This document shows positions 1 to 5,814 of a stretch of 5,829 bases of DNA, one piece after another. A program made the translations under genes and the position numbers. A model generated the notes under the pieces. The model had not been told where the DNA came from, did no database searches, and saw only the letters and a program-made list of their open reading frames with translations. The stretch is taken from NCBI GenBank assembly GCA_030450535.1, contig JAKDIK010000181.1:1-5829 (forward strand), written 5' to 3'. The DNA comes from Propionibacteriaceae bacterium (GTDB lineage Bacteria; Actinomycetota; Actinomycetes; Propionibacteriales; Propionibacteriaceae). Every line of letters starts with the position of its first letter. Position 1 is the stretch's first letter.

Positions 1-44
1 TCCAGCGCGCAGACGACCACCTCGACAGCCTGGGCCTGCGTCAT
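1..44 (-). CDS. nirD: Nitrite reductase small subunit NirD, N-terminal fragment cut by window edge
   Basis: Only 14 codons and two further bases are inside the window, reading MTQAQAVEVVVCAL. The ATG overlaps the nirB stop codon (ATGA) and has a strong Shine-Dalgarno sequence, so this is a genuine start and not a shadow frame. The opening matches the usual NirD pattern, in which a short variable leader is followed by a beta strand ending in V-C-A/P-L just before the Rieske-like fold. NirD is the small subunit of the cytoplasmic NADH-dependent nitrite reductase and normally follows nirB directly. The identification rests mainly on position, with weak support from the short sequence. The Rieske-like domain lies outside the window, so whether it keeps or lacks cluster ligands cannot be judged. 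Confidence 0.8.
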   Translation of the reverse strand, partial: MTQAQAVEVVVCAL

Positions 45-2524
45 GCGTGACCTCCTGAGATCGGAACCAGTGGCAGCGGGATGAGGGGCAGCGACGCGCG
101 GAACTGGCCCGGCGTGGCCGGGGCGTCCCGGTCGAGCCAGGGGTCGGCGTAGGAGTCCACAGACGCCTGCAGCCGCTCGTCGAGTCCGGCGCACACCCCG
201 TCGCGGTCGGCGACCAGGATCTCCTGGAGTTCCGTCAGCCCCACCCGCGGCACGAACGCGTAGGTGCGCTCCAGCCATGTCGCGTTCTCGCGGTAGTACT
301 GGATGAACCGGCCCGAGAGCACGATGGCCTCGGCGCGGCTGTCCACCGTGGCGAGCAGATCGCCCTTGCGGATGTGGGCACCGGCGGCGCCGCCGATCCA
401 GAGCTCCCACCGACCGCCCTCGACGGCCACGACGCCGACGTCCTTGACGTAGCTCTCCGCGCAGTTGCGTGGGCAGCCCGAGACGGCCATCTTGATCTTC
501 GCCGGTGACTCGAGGCCCTGGAACCGTGACTCCAGCTCGATGCCCAGCGACGTTGAGTCGCCGGTGCCGAAGCGGCAGAATTCCTGGCCCACGCACGTCT
601 TCACCGTGCGGAAGGACTTGCCGTAGGCGAAGCCACTGGGCATGTCGAGGTCGGCCCACACCTTGGGCAGGTCCTCCTTGCGGACGCCCAGCAGGTCGAT
701 GCGCTGCCCGCCGGTGAGCTTCACCATGGGGATCGCGTACTTGTCGGCGACGTCGGCGATGCGCCGCAGCTGGTCGGGTGAGGTCACCCCGCCCTTCATC
801 TGGGGCACCACCGAGAACGTGCCGTCGGACTGGATGTTGGCGTGGACGCGGTCGTTGATGAAGCGCGCGTCGCGCTCGTCCACGTAGTCGGCGCCCCACA
901 TCATCTTCAGCAGGGACGCCATCCCCATCTTCGAGCGGGCATCGGGGTGGCCGTCCGGGGCGAGGGCGGCGAACACCGACGACACCGACGTCAGACCCTG
1001 GGCCCGGATGGCGGCCATGAGCTCTGGTTTGGCGAGCGGGATGGCGGGCACGTACCAGCTTGCCGACTCGTCGACGGTCACCGCGTCGCCGGCGGCCCAC
1101 TCGAGGATCTGGCAGACCTGCTCCTTGCACGAGCCGCAGCCCTTACCGGCGCGGGTGGCGTCCATGACCGCGCCGAGCGACGTGCATCCGCCCCGCACCG
1201 CCGACACGATCGTGCCCTTGTTCACCCCGTTGCAGTTGCAGATCTGGGCGTCGTCGGGCAGGTCGGCCACCGACTGCTCGGGCGCGGTGCCGAGATCGAA
1301 GAGCAGTTCGGCGCGCGTCTCGGGCAGGTCGAGCCCCTGGTCAAAGGCGCGGGTCAGGAACGGGACGCGGCTGGCGTCGCCGAGCATCGTGGCGCCGATC
1401 ACCTTGTTCCCGCGCACGATCACCGACTTGTAGACGCCGCGCTTCGGCTCGGAGAACACGACCTGCTCGTCGCCCTCACGCTCGGGGGCCCGGAGCCCCA
1501 TCGCGGCGACGTCGATGCCGGCGACCTTGAGCTTCGTCGTGGTCTTCGTGCCGGTGTAGCGGGCGGTCGGGTTGACGCCGGTGAGGTTGTCGGCGAGCAC
1601 GGATCCCTGCTCCCACAGGGGAGCGACGAGGCCGTACACCTCGCCGCGATGCTGGACGCACTCGCCGACGGCGTACACGTCGTCGTCGTCGATGGTGCGC
1701 ATCGTGTCGTCCACGACGATCGCGCGGGCCACGGTGAACCCCGAGATGAGGGCGACCGAGGTCTCGGGGCGGATGCCGGCGGTCACGACGACCATGTCGC
1801 AGGGGACGGGGTCGCGACCGTCCAGCTGCACCCCCTTGATGCCGGATCGCGGCACGTAGTCGACGGCCAGCGTACGGGCGTTCGTGATGACCTTGATGCC
1901 CATGTTCGACAGCACCCCGGCGAGGACGGCGCCGCCCGCGGCGTCCAATTGCTGGTTCATGATCGTGCCGGATCGCTGCAGCACCGTGACGTCGGTGCCC
2001 TGCCGATGCAACCCGTGCGCGGCCTCGAGGCCGAGCAGACCGCCGCCGATCACCACCGCCCGGCGCTCGGCGGCGCGCGCGTAGTCGAGCATCGCGCGGG
2101 TGTCCTCGATGGTGCGGAACCCGAAGACGCCCGTGCGGAGTTCGGAGTAGCGGTCCCGGATGCCGGGGATGTCGGGAATGAACGACCGGCTGCCGGTGGC
2201 GATGATGAGTTTGTCGTACGGCGTCTCCGAGCCGTCGTCGGCGTAGACGATCTTGGCGAAGCGGTCGATCCGCTTGGCCCGGACGCCGGCGTGCAGGGTG
2301 ATGTCGTGGGTGGCGTACCAGTCGAGGGTGTTGAGGAAGATCGACTCGAAATCTTCCTCGCCGGCGAGCACGTGGGAGAGCGCGATGCGGTTGTAGTTGC
2401 CGTGCGGCTCCTCGCCGAACATCGTGATGTCGAACATGTCGGGGGCGCGAGCGAGGATCTCCTCGACCGTGCGCGCGCCGGCCATGCCGTTGCCGATGAC
2501 GACCAGGCGCTGCCGGGGGGTCAT
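41..2524 (-). CDS. nirB: NADH-dependent nitrite reductase, large subunit NirB
   Basis: Full-length cytoplasmic enzyme of 827 residues, the usual size, which reduces nitrite to ammonium with six electrons from NADH. The N-terminal flavoprotein part has an FAD-binding GNGMAG at about 11-16, an ATGS segment at 109-112, a second Rossmann motif GGGLLG at 160-165 for the pyridine nucleotide, and an FAD-closing VYAVGEC at 283-289. A BFD-like [2Fe-2S] domain follows with cysteines C429, C431, C463 and C466 (CxC and CxxC). The C-terminal half is a ferredoxin-like and siroheme/[4Fe-4S] nitrite/sulfite reductase domain, with cluster ligands C644-x5-C650 and C684-x3-C688 (GCPRNC). All expected ligand cysteines are present, so the protein looks functional. 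The ATG shares one base with the stop of the upstream 115-residue gene (TGATG), and GGTGGAG lies 5 bases before it. The end overlaps nirD by 4 bases. The last 20 or so residues form a proline-rich tail (LPLIPLPLVPI) outside the catalytic domains. An assimilatory rather than respiratory role is inferred from the actinobacterial-looking context. Confidence 0.96.
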   Translation of the reverse strand: MTPRQRLVVIGNGMAGARTVEEILARAPDMFDITMFGEEPHGNYNRIALSHVLAGEEDFESIFLNTLDWYATHDITLHAGVRAKRIDRFAKIVYADDGSETPYDKLIIATGSRSFIPDIPGIRDRYSELRTGVFGFRTIEDTRAMLDYARAAERRAVVIGGGLLGLEAAHGLHRQGTDVTVLQRSGTIMNQQLDAAGGAVLAGVLSNMGIKVITNARTLAVDYVPRSGIKGVQLDGRDPVPCDMVVVTAGIRPETSVALISGFTVARAIVVDDTMRTIDDDDVYAVGECVQHRGEVYGLVAPLWEQGSVLADNLTGVNPTARYTGTKTTTKLKVAGIDVAAMGLRAPEREGDEQVVFSEPKRGVYKSVIVRGNKVIGATMLGDASRVPFLTRAFDQGLDLPETRAELLFDLGTAPEQSVADLPDDAQICNCNGVNKGTIVSAVRGGCTSLGAVMDATRAGKGCGSCKEQVCQILEWAAGDAVTVDESASWYVPAIPLAKPELMAAIRAQGLTSVSSVFAALAPDGHPDARSKMGMASLLKMMWGADYVDERDARFINDRVHANIQSDGTFSVVPQMKGGVTSPDQLRRIADVADKYAIPMVKLTGGQRIDLLGVRKEDLPKVWADLDMPSGFAYGKSFRTVKTCVGQEFCRFGTGDSTSLGIELESRFQGLESPAKIKMAVSGCPRNCAESYVKDVGVVAVEGGRWELWIGGAAGAHIRKGDLLATVDSRAEAIVLSGRFIQYYRENATWLERTYAFVPRVGLTELQEILVADRDGVCAGLDERLQASVDSYADPWLDRDAPATPGQFRASLPLIPLPLVPISGGHA
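51..56 (-). promoter_or_regulatory. Ribosome binding site of nirD
   Basis: AGGAGG on the minus strand, 6 bases before the nirD ATG and inside the last codons of nirB. It is the strongest Shine-Dalgarno match in the window and fixes the nirD start. A site this strong at an ATGA overlap would allow independent initiation as well as coupling to nirB. Confidence 0.85.
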
Positions 2525-2871
2525 CAGTACTCCACCAGGCCGAGGTCGACGACGACATCGCCGCTCACCCCCGCCGGGGCCGCCAGCAGCAGTTCGAGGA
2601 CGGAGTCGCCCATCACGTCCTCGACGACCCGCAGCGCGACGTGGGTGTCCGCCTTCGCGCCGATGGGGAAGTAGCGCATGGGCTCGCCGTCACGGGTGAG
2701 GACAGCAAGGACGAGCTCGTCGGTGCTGTTGCCTCCCCGGAAGTACAACGCCTGGCACACGGATCCCCCGGCCACGACGTGGGTGAGCGGCGGATCGGCA
2801 GGGGCGGGGAAATCCAGGCCGGCGCCCGTGACCGTGCGGACACCCTGGAGGAACACGTTGGTCGATTCCAT
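2524..2871 (-). CDS. Uncharacterised 115-residue protein, first gene of the nir operon
   Basis: I do not recognise this family. It is a soluble-looking protein of 115 residues with no signal peptide or membrane segment. It has alternating short beta-type stretches (LTHVVAGG, ELVLAVLTRDG, MRYFPIG), one helix-like stretch (HVALRVVEDVMGDSVLELLLA) and a beta-type C-terminus (VSGDVVVDLGLVEY). There is a single cysteine (in GGSVCQAL) and no CxH or CxxH pairs, so it is not a Rieske-like NirD and carries no recognisable metal site. It is a real gene because its stop codon shares a base with the nirB ATG, the nirB Shine-Dalgarno sequence lies inside it, and its composition matches nirB. I place the start at the ATG beginning MESTNVF. 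The frame remains open for 48 more codons to an ATG at 3015, but that extension is Arg/Pro/Gly-rich, unlike folded protein, and crosses the promoter region. There is no good Shine-Dalgarno sequence. A role tied to nitrite reduction, such as assembly, regulation or cofactor supply, is inferred from position only. Confidence 0.8.
   Translation of the reverse strand: MESTNVFLQGVRTVTGAGLDFPAPADPPLTHVVAGGSVCQALYFRGGNSTDELVLAVLTRDGEPMRYFPIGAKADTHVALRVVEDVMGDSVLELLLAAPAGVSGDVVVDLGLVEY
2530..2536 (-). promoter_or_regulatory. Ribosome binding site of nirB
   Basis: GGTGGAG on the minus strand, 5 bases before the nirB ATG and inside the last codons of the upstream gene. With the TGATG overlap it supports translational coupling and fixes the nirB start. 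Confidence 0.7.
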
Positions 2872-2877
2872 GGCTTC

Positions 2878-2883
2878 AGCGTG
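2878..2883 (-). promoter_or_regulatory. Possible -10 element of the nir operon (leaderless start)
   Basis: CACGCT on the minus strand lies 6 bases before the ATG of the first nir gene and keeps the A at position 2 and T at position 6 of the TANNNT -10 consensus. The spacing is the same as for the TATGCT in front of lat, so transcription could begin at the A of the ATG. The first base departs from consensus and no -35 is visible, so the site would need an activator. Weak call. Confidence 0.25.
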
Positions 2884-2893
2884 CTGGGGTTGC

Positions 2894-2931
2894 GTTACGC
2901 CGCGGGGGCGTCCGCGTTGAGCCCGTGTTAC
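2894..2931 (-). promoter_or_regulatory. Possible GlnR-type nitrogen-control site
   Basis: On the minus strand, GTAAC, TCAAC and a second GTAAC start at 0, +11 and +33 bases, so all fall on one 11-bp register. The expected box at +22 is GCCCC, which does not match. The actinobacterial GlnR regulator binds GTnAC-n6-GAAAC repeats with this 11-bp step, and nirB is a classic GlnR target. The better pair (2916-2931) is centred about 52 bases before the first nir ATG, which would suit an activator if the transcript is leaderless. The motif is short and degenerate, so chance is a real alternative. Confidence 0.4.
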
Positions 2932-2964
2932 GGCATCCTCACGCGCGCCGGGATGGGCGTGTGA

Positions 2965-3000
2965 TGGCCACGTGCGCCGTGGTGGGCCACCGCGCCGTGG
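2965..3000. repeat. Imperfect tandem 18-bp repeat with internal dyads in the divergent promoter region
   Basis: Two adjacent units, TGGCCACGTGCGCCGTGG (2965-2982) and TGGGCCACCGCGCCGTGG (2983-3000), share GCGCCGTGG exactly at the same phase and GGCCAC shifted by one base. Each contains a CCAC...GTGG dyad: 2968-2971 with 2979-2982 (7 bases between) and 2987-2990 with 2997-3000 (6 bases between). The repeat sits between the two divergent start codons, about 80 bases before lat and 95 before the nir operon. Paired dyads at such a place look like an operator for a dimeric regulator, though GC-rich DNA can produce similar patterns by chance. No T-run follows, so it is not a typical terminator. Confidence 0.45.
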
Positions 3001-3067
3001 GCGGCCTGACCGCAAGGAGTGGCGTCCGTTCCAATCGGTACGCTAGATCTGATGGCGGATCTGGGGT

Positions 3068-3073
3068 TATGCT
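3068..3073 (+). promoter_or_regulatory. -10 element of lat, predicting a leaderless mRNA
   Basis: TATGCT fits TANNNT and ends 6 bases before the lat ATG, so transcription should start at or next to the A of that ATG. No Shine-Dalgarno sequence precedes lat at a useful distance, which agrees with leaderless translation, common in actinobacteria. No clear -35 hexamer lies 16-19 bases upstream. A second, weaker TANNNT (TACGCT, 3039-3044) would give a leader of about 30 bases. A direct repeat GATCTG (3046-3051 and 3058-3063) lies in the spacer region. Confidence 0.55.
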
Positions 3074-3079
3074 TCAGAA

Positions 3080-4411
3080 ATGGTGGAGACGCTCGCTGGG
3101 GGAACACTGGCCGCCGATCGGGTGCGGGAGGTGCTGGAACGCCATCTGTTGCTGGATGGCCTGCCGCTGGTTCTCGATCTGACCGCGTCCCGCGGCACCA
3201 CGCTGGTGGACGCCGAGACCGGCGCCGAGTTCCTCGACATGTTCACGTTCTTCGCGTCCAACCCGCTGGGCATGAACCACCCGGGGATCGCCGACGACGA
3301 GGAGTTCCGTGCCGAACTGCTCGAGGCCGCGCAGAACAAGCCGAGCAACTCCGACATCTACACCGTGGCCATGGCCCGGTTCGTCGAGACGTTCGAGCGG
3401 GTGATGGGCGACCCGGCGCTGCCGCACTACTTCTTCATCGACGGCGGGGGTCTGGCCGTCGAGAACGCCCTCAAGGTGGCGTTCGACTGGAAGTCCCGCC
3501 ACAACGAACTCCACGGCCGCAGCCGCGACCTGGGCACGCGCATCATGCACCTCACCGATGCCTTCCACGGGCGCACCGGCTACACCATGACGCTCACCAA
3601 CACCGACCCCAACAAGACCGACCGCTTCCCCAAACTGCCCGGCTGGCCGCGTATCGACAGCCCCTACTGGGCCGCGGAGCGCGACATGGACGCCGTCGAG
3701 GCCCACGCCCTCGACCAGGCCGAGGCCGCCTTCGCGGCGCATCCGCACGACATCGCAGCCTTCATCGCCGAGCCGATCCAGGGCGAGGGCGGCGACCACC
3801 GGTTCCGCCCGGAGTTCCTGGCCGCCATGAAGGAGATGGTCCACGCCCACGACGCCCTGTTCCTCTTCGACGAGGTGCAGACCGGCGGCGGCATGACCGG
3901 TACCCCGTGGGCCTGGCAGCATTACGGCGTGGTGCCCGACGTGATGAGTTTTGGCAAGAAGCTGCAGGTGTGCGGCATCACCGCGGGCGGCCGCGTCGAC
4001 GAGGTGCGTGACAACGTGTTCGAGGTGCCGAGCCGCATCAACTCCACGTGGGGCGGCAACCTGACCGACATGGTCCGCAGCCGGCGGATCATGGAGATCA
4101 TCGAGCGCGACGACCTCATGGGCAACGCCCGCCGCGTCGGGGAGCACCTGCTCGCCCGGCTGGTCGACCTCTCCGTGCGCCACGCCAGCGTCACCAACCC
4201 GCGCGGCATCGGGCTCATGTGCGCGATCTCGCTGCCGGATGGCGCCGCCCGCGCCGAGGCGCTGCGGCGCCTGGCCGACGACGAGCGCATCCTCATGCTG
4301 GGCTGTGGGCGCCGCTCGTTGCGCGTCCGTCCACCGCTGACCGTGGACGTCGCCACCATCGACCGCGCCCTCGACGCGATCGACCGCGTCCTGACCGCCA
4401 TGGAGAACTGA
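3080..4411 (+). CDS. lat: L-lysine 6-transaminase (lysine epsilon-aminotransferase)
   Basis: A PLP-dependent class III aminotransferase of 443 residues. It moves the epsilon-amino group of L-lysine to 2-oxoglutarate, giving 2-aminoadipate 6-semialdehyde (which cyclises to piperideine-6-carboxylate) and glutamate. It closely resembles M. tuberculosis Lat (Rv3290c, about 449 residues) throughout, including NKPSNSDIYTVAMARFVETF near 86-105 and FFIDGGGLAVENALK at 118-132. Key residues follow the mycobacterial enzyme with a constant shift: K293 in SFGKK (Schiff-base lysine, K300), D264 and Q267 in FDEVQTG, E231 and E236 in AEPIQGEGG (E236 matches the E243 switch residue), R165 in FHGRTG, N321 and T323 in INSTWGG, and RVRPPL at 415-420 for the substrate carboxylate. 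The numbering comparison is from memory. ATG 3080 is the first possible start, because the frame has a TGA at 3050-3052 and no start codon between. There is no Shine-Dalgarno sequence, and a TATGCT suggests a leaderless mRNA. The stop overlaps the hglS ATG by one base. Confidence 0.96.
   Translation: MVETLAGGTLAADRVREVLERHLLLDGLPLVLDLTASRGTTLVDAETGAEFLDMFTFFASNPLGMNHPGIADDEEFRAELLEAAQNKPSNSDIYTVAMARFVETFERVMGDPALPHYFFIDGGGLAVENALKVAFDWKSRHNELHGRSRDLGTRIMHLTDAFHGRTGYTMTLTNTDPNKTDRFPKLPGWPRIDSPYWAAERDMDAVEAHALDQAEAAFAAHPHDIAAFIAEPIQGEGGDHRFRPEFLAAMKEMVHAHDALFLFDEVQTGGGMTGTPWAWQHYGVVPDVMSFGKKLQVCGITAGGRVDEVRDNVFEVPSRINSTWGGNLTDMVRSRRIMEIIERDDLMGNARRVGEHLLARLVDLSVRHASVTNPRGIGLMCAISLPDGAARAEALRRLADDERILMLGCGRRSLRVRPPLTVDVATIDRALDAIDRVLTAMEN
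4402..4405 (+). promoter_or_regulatory. Ribosome binding site of hglS
   Basis: GGAG in the last codons of lat, 5 bases before the hglS ATG in a TGATG overlap. It supports coupled translation and chooses the ATG at 4411 over longer in-frame starts that lie inside lat. Confidence 0.7.
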
Positions 4412-5814
4412 TGTACGACAGCCACCGGTTGCGCGCCGCGTTCGCGCGGTCGCTGTCGGCGATGTACGGCGCCGAGGTGCCCGCCTACCACACCCTCGTC
4501 GACGTCTCGACGGCCGTGAACACCGACGTCGCGGCCGCCCACCCCGACACCGCCGAGCGGCTGGGGCGCATCGATCGCGTCACCGCCGAGCGGCACGGGG
4601 CGATCCGGGTGGGCACGGCCGCCGAGCTGCGCCGCGTCGCCCAGATCTTCGCGGCGCTCGGCATGGAGCCCGTCGGCTTCTACGACCTGCGGGGGGACGC
4701 CGCCACGTCGCTCCCGATCGTGTCGACGGCGTTCCGGCCGACGACGTCCGGGGCGCTGGCGCTCAACCCGTTCCGGGTGTTCACCTCGGTGCTCGTCACC
4801 GACGACCGGCGCTACTTCGACGCCGACCTCACCGCCGAGTTGGACGCCTTCCTCGCCGCGCGGACGCTCTTCGGCGATGAGGTCGTCGAGCTGGCCGCCC
4901 GCGCCGAGGCCGACGGCGGGCTCTCCGACGCCGACGCCGAGCGCTTCCTGCGGCTGGCGACGGCGTGCTTCGAGCTCTCCGACGAGCCGGTGGACCGGGC
5001 CTGGTATGGCCGCCTCGCCCATGTCTCGGGGGTGGCGGCGGACATCGGCGGCGTCACGACGACCCACATCAACCACCTCACCCCCCGGGTGCTCGACATC
5101 GACGACCTGTACGCCCGCATGGCGGCCCTCGGCATCACGATGATCGATGAGATCCAGGGGCCGCCGCGCTGGGAGGGCCCGGACGTCCTGCTCCGCCAGA
5201 CGTCGTTCAAGGCGCTCGCCGAGCGTCGGCGGTTCCGCGAGCCGGACGGCTCGGTCGTCGACGGCACCTTGAGCGTGCGCTTCGGCGAGGTAGAGCAGCG
5301 CGGCATCGCGCTCACCCCGGCCGGCCGTGACCGCTACGACCGCATGATCGTGGCCGTCGATGAGGGCGCCGCCGGCGCGACCCCGGCCGAGCGCAACGAG
5401 GTCAAGCTCGCCGTCTGGCGCGAGCACCTGCCGACCACCGAGCAGGGGCTCGCGGACGCCGGCCTGGCCTTCTTCGAGTACACGGCCGTCCCGGGGGCGC
5501 GGGGGAGGCCGGCGGACGACGGGGCACCGTCATCGTTGGCCGAGCTGCTGGCATCCGGCGCGCTCGTGCGGACGCCGATCGTGTACGAGGACTTCCTGCC
5601 GCGCTCGGCGGCCGGGATCTTCGCGTCCAACCTCGATTCGGCCGGCAGCCGCGACAGCACCCGCGAGGGGGCGCCCCGCGACGAGGGGTGGCTGGCCGAC
5701 GCGATGGGCCGGGTTGTCCACGATCCGATGGAGCTGTACGCCGCCCAGCAGCAGGCCTCGCTCGACGCGGCCGCCGCGGCGCTGCGCATCCCCGCCCTGA
5801 CCGCACCGAGCTGA
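4411..5814 (+). CDS. hglS: 2-oxoadipate dioxygenase/decarboxylase (D-2-hydroxyglutarate synthase), DUF1338/YdcJ family
   Basis: A 467-residue member of the DUF1338 family, close in length to Pseudomonas putida HglS (464) and E. coli YdcJ (447). HglS is an Fe(II) enzyme with a VOC-like fold that uses O2 to convert 2-oxoadipate to D-2-hydroxyglutarate and CO2. Family signatures in order: SAMYGAEVPAY (16-26), ERHGAIRVGT (60-69), STAFRP (105-110), NPFRVFTS (119-126), THINHLTPR (218-226), LRQTSFKAL (261-269), FGEVEQRG (291-298), YEDFLPRSAAGIF (392-404). The expected metal ligands are present: H62 (HglS H70), a histidine of HINH (probably H219, for H226) and a glutamate of FGEVE (E293 or E295, for E294). 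R66, four residues after H62, matches the substrate-binding R74. The residue before S399 is Arg (R398), where I recall Val in HglS and YdcJ. The start overlaps the lat stop (TGATG). Coupling to lat supports a role in lysine degradation. A longer reading from 4048 would run through lat and is rejected. Confidence 0.93.
   Translation: MYDSHRLRAAFARSLSAMYGAEVPAYHTLVDVSTAVNTDVAAAHPDTAERLGRIDRVTAERHGAIRVGTAAELRRVAQIFAALGMEPVGFYDLRGDAATSLPIVSTAFRPTTSGALALNPFRVFTSVLVTDDRRYFDADLTAELDAFLAARTLFGDEVVELAARAEADGGLSDADAERFLRLATACFELSDEPVDRAWYGRLAHVSGVAADIGGVTTTHINHLTPRVLDIDDLYARMAALGITMIDEIQGPPRWEGPDVLLRQTSFKALAERRRFREPDGSVVDGTLSVRFGEVEQRGIALTPAGRDRYDRMIVAVDEGAAGATPAERNEVKLAVWREHLPTTEQGLADAGLAFFEYTAVPGARGRPADDGAPSSLAELLASGALVRTPIVYEDFLPRSAAGIFASNLDSAGSRDSTREGAPRDEGWLADAMGRVVHDPMELYAAQQQASLDAAAAALRIPALTAPS

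Noticed and set aside
842..2674. Long plus-strand open frame (610 codons) opposite nirB
   Set aside because: It lies antisense to a complete, motif-rich nirB. Its translation is rich in Val, Gly, His, Asp and Arg without domain motifs, a usual by-product of high-GC coding sequence.
2524..2871. The 115-residue protein as NirD
   Set aside because: It has one cysteine and no Rieske-type CxH/CxxH pattern, and a better nirD candidate follows nirB.
2965..3000. CCAC...GTGG hairpins as a transcription terminator
   Set aside because: They lie between two divergent starts, where no terminator is needed, and no T-run follows on either strand.
2872..3015. 48-residue N-terminal extension of the first nir gene
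   Set aside because: It is Arg/Pro/Gly-rich, crosses the tandem repeat and likely promoter, and has no support beyond the frame being open.
2641..3182. Small plus-strand open frames across the nir gene start and intergenic region (2641-2964, 2678-2920, 2925-3182)
   Set aside because: They overlap a supported gene or promoter signals, have no convincing ribosome binding site and encode unstructured, Arg-rich sequence.
4048..4410. Upstream extension of hglS to give a 588-residue protein
   Set aside because: The extension runs inside lat in another frame and is Arg/Pro-rich. The HglS family starts near MYDSHRL, and GGAG with TGATG marks ATG 4411.
3922..5427. Long minus-strand open frame (501 codons) opposite lat and hglS, and a similar one at 3074-4183
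   Set aside because: Both are antisense to well-supported enzymes, show no recognisable motifs and have low-complexity GC-driven composition.
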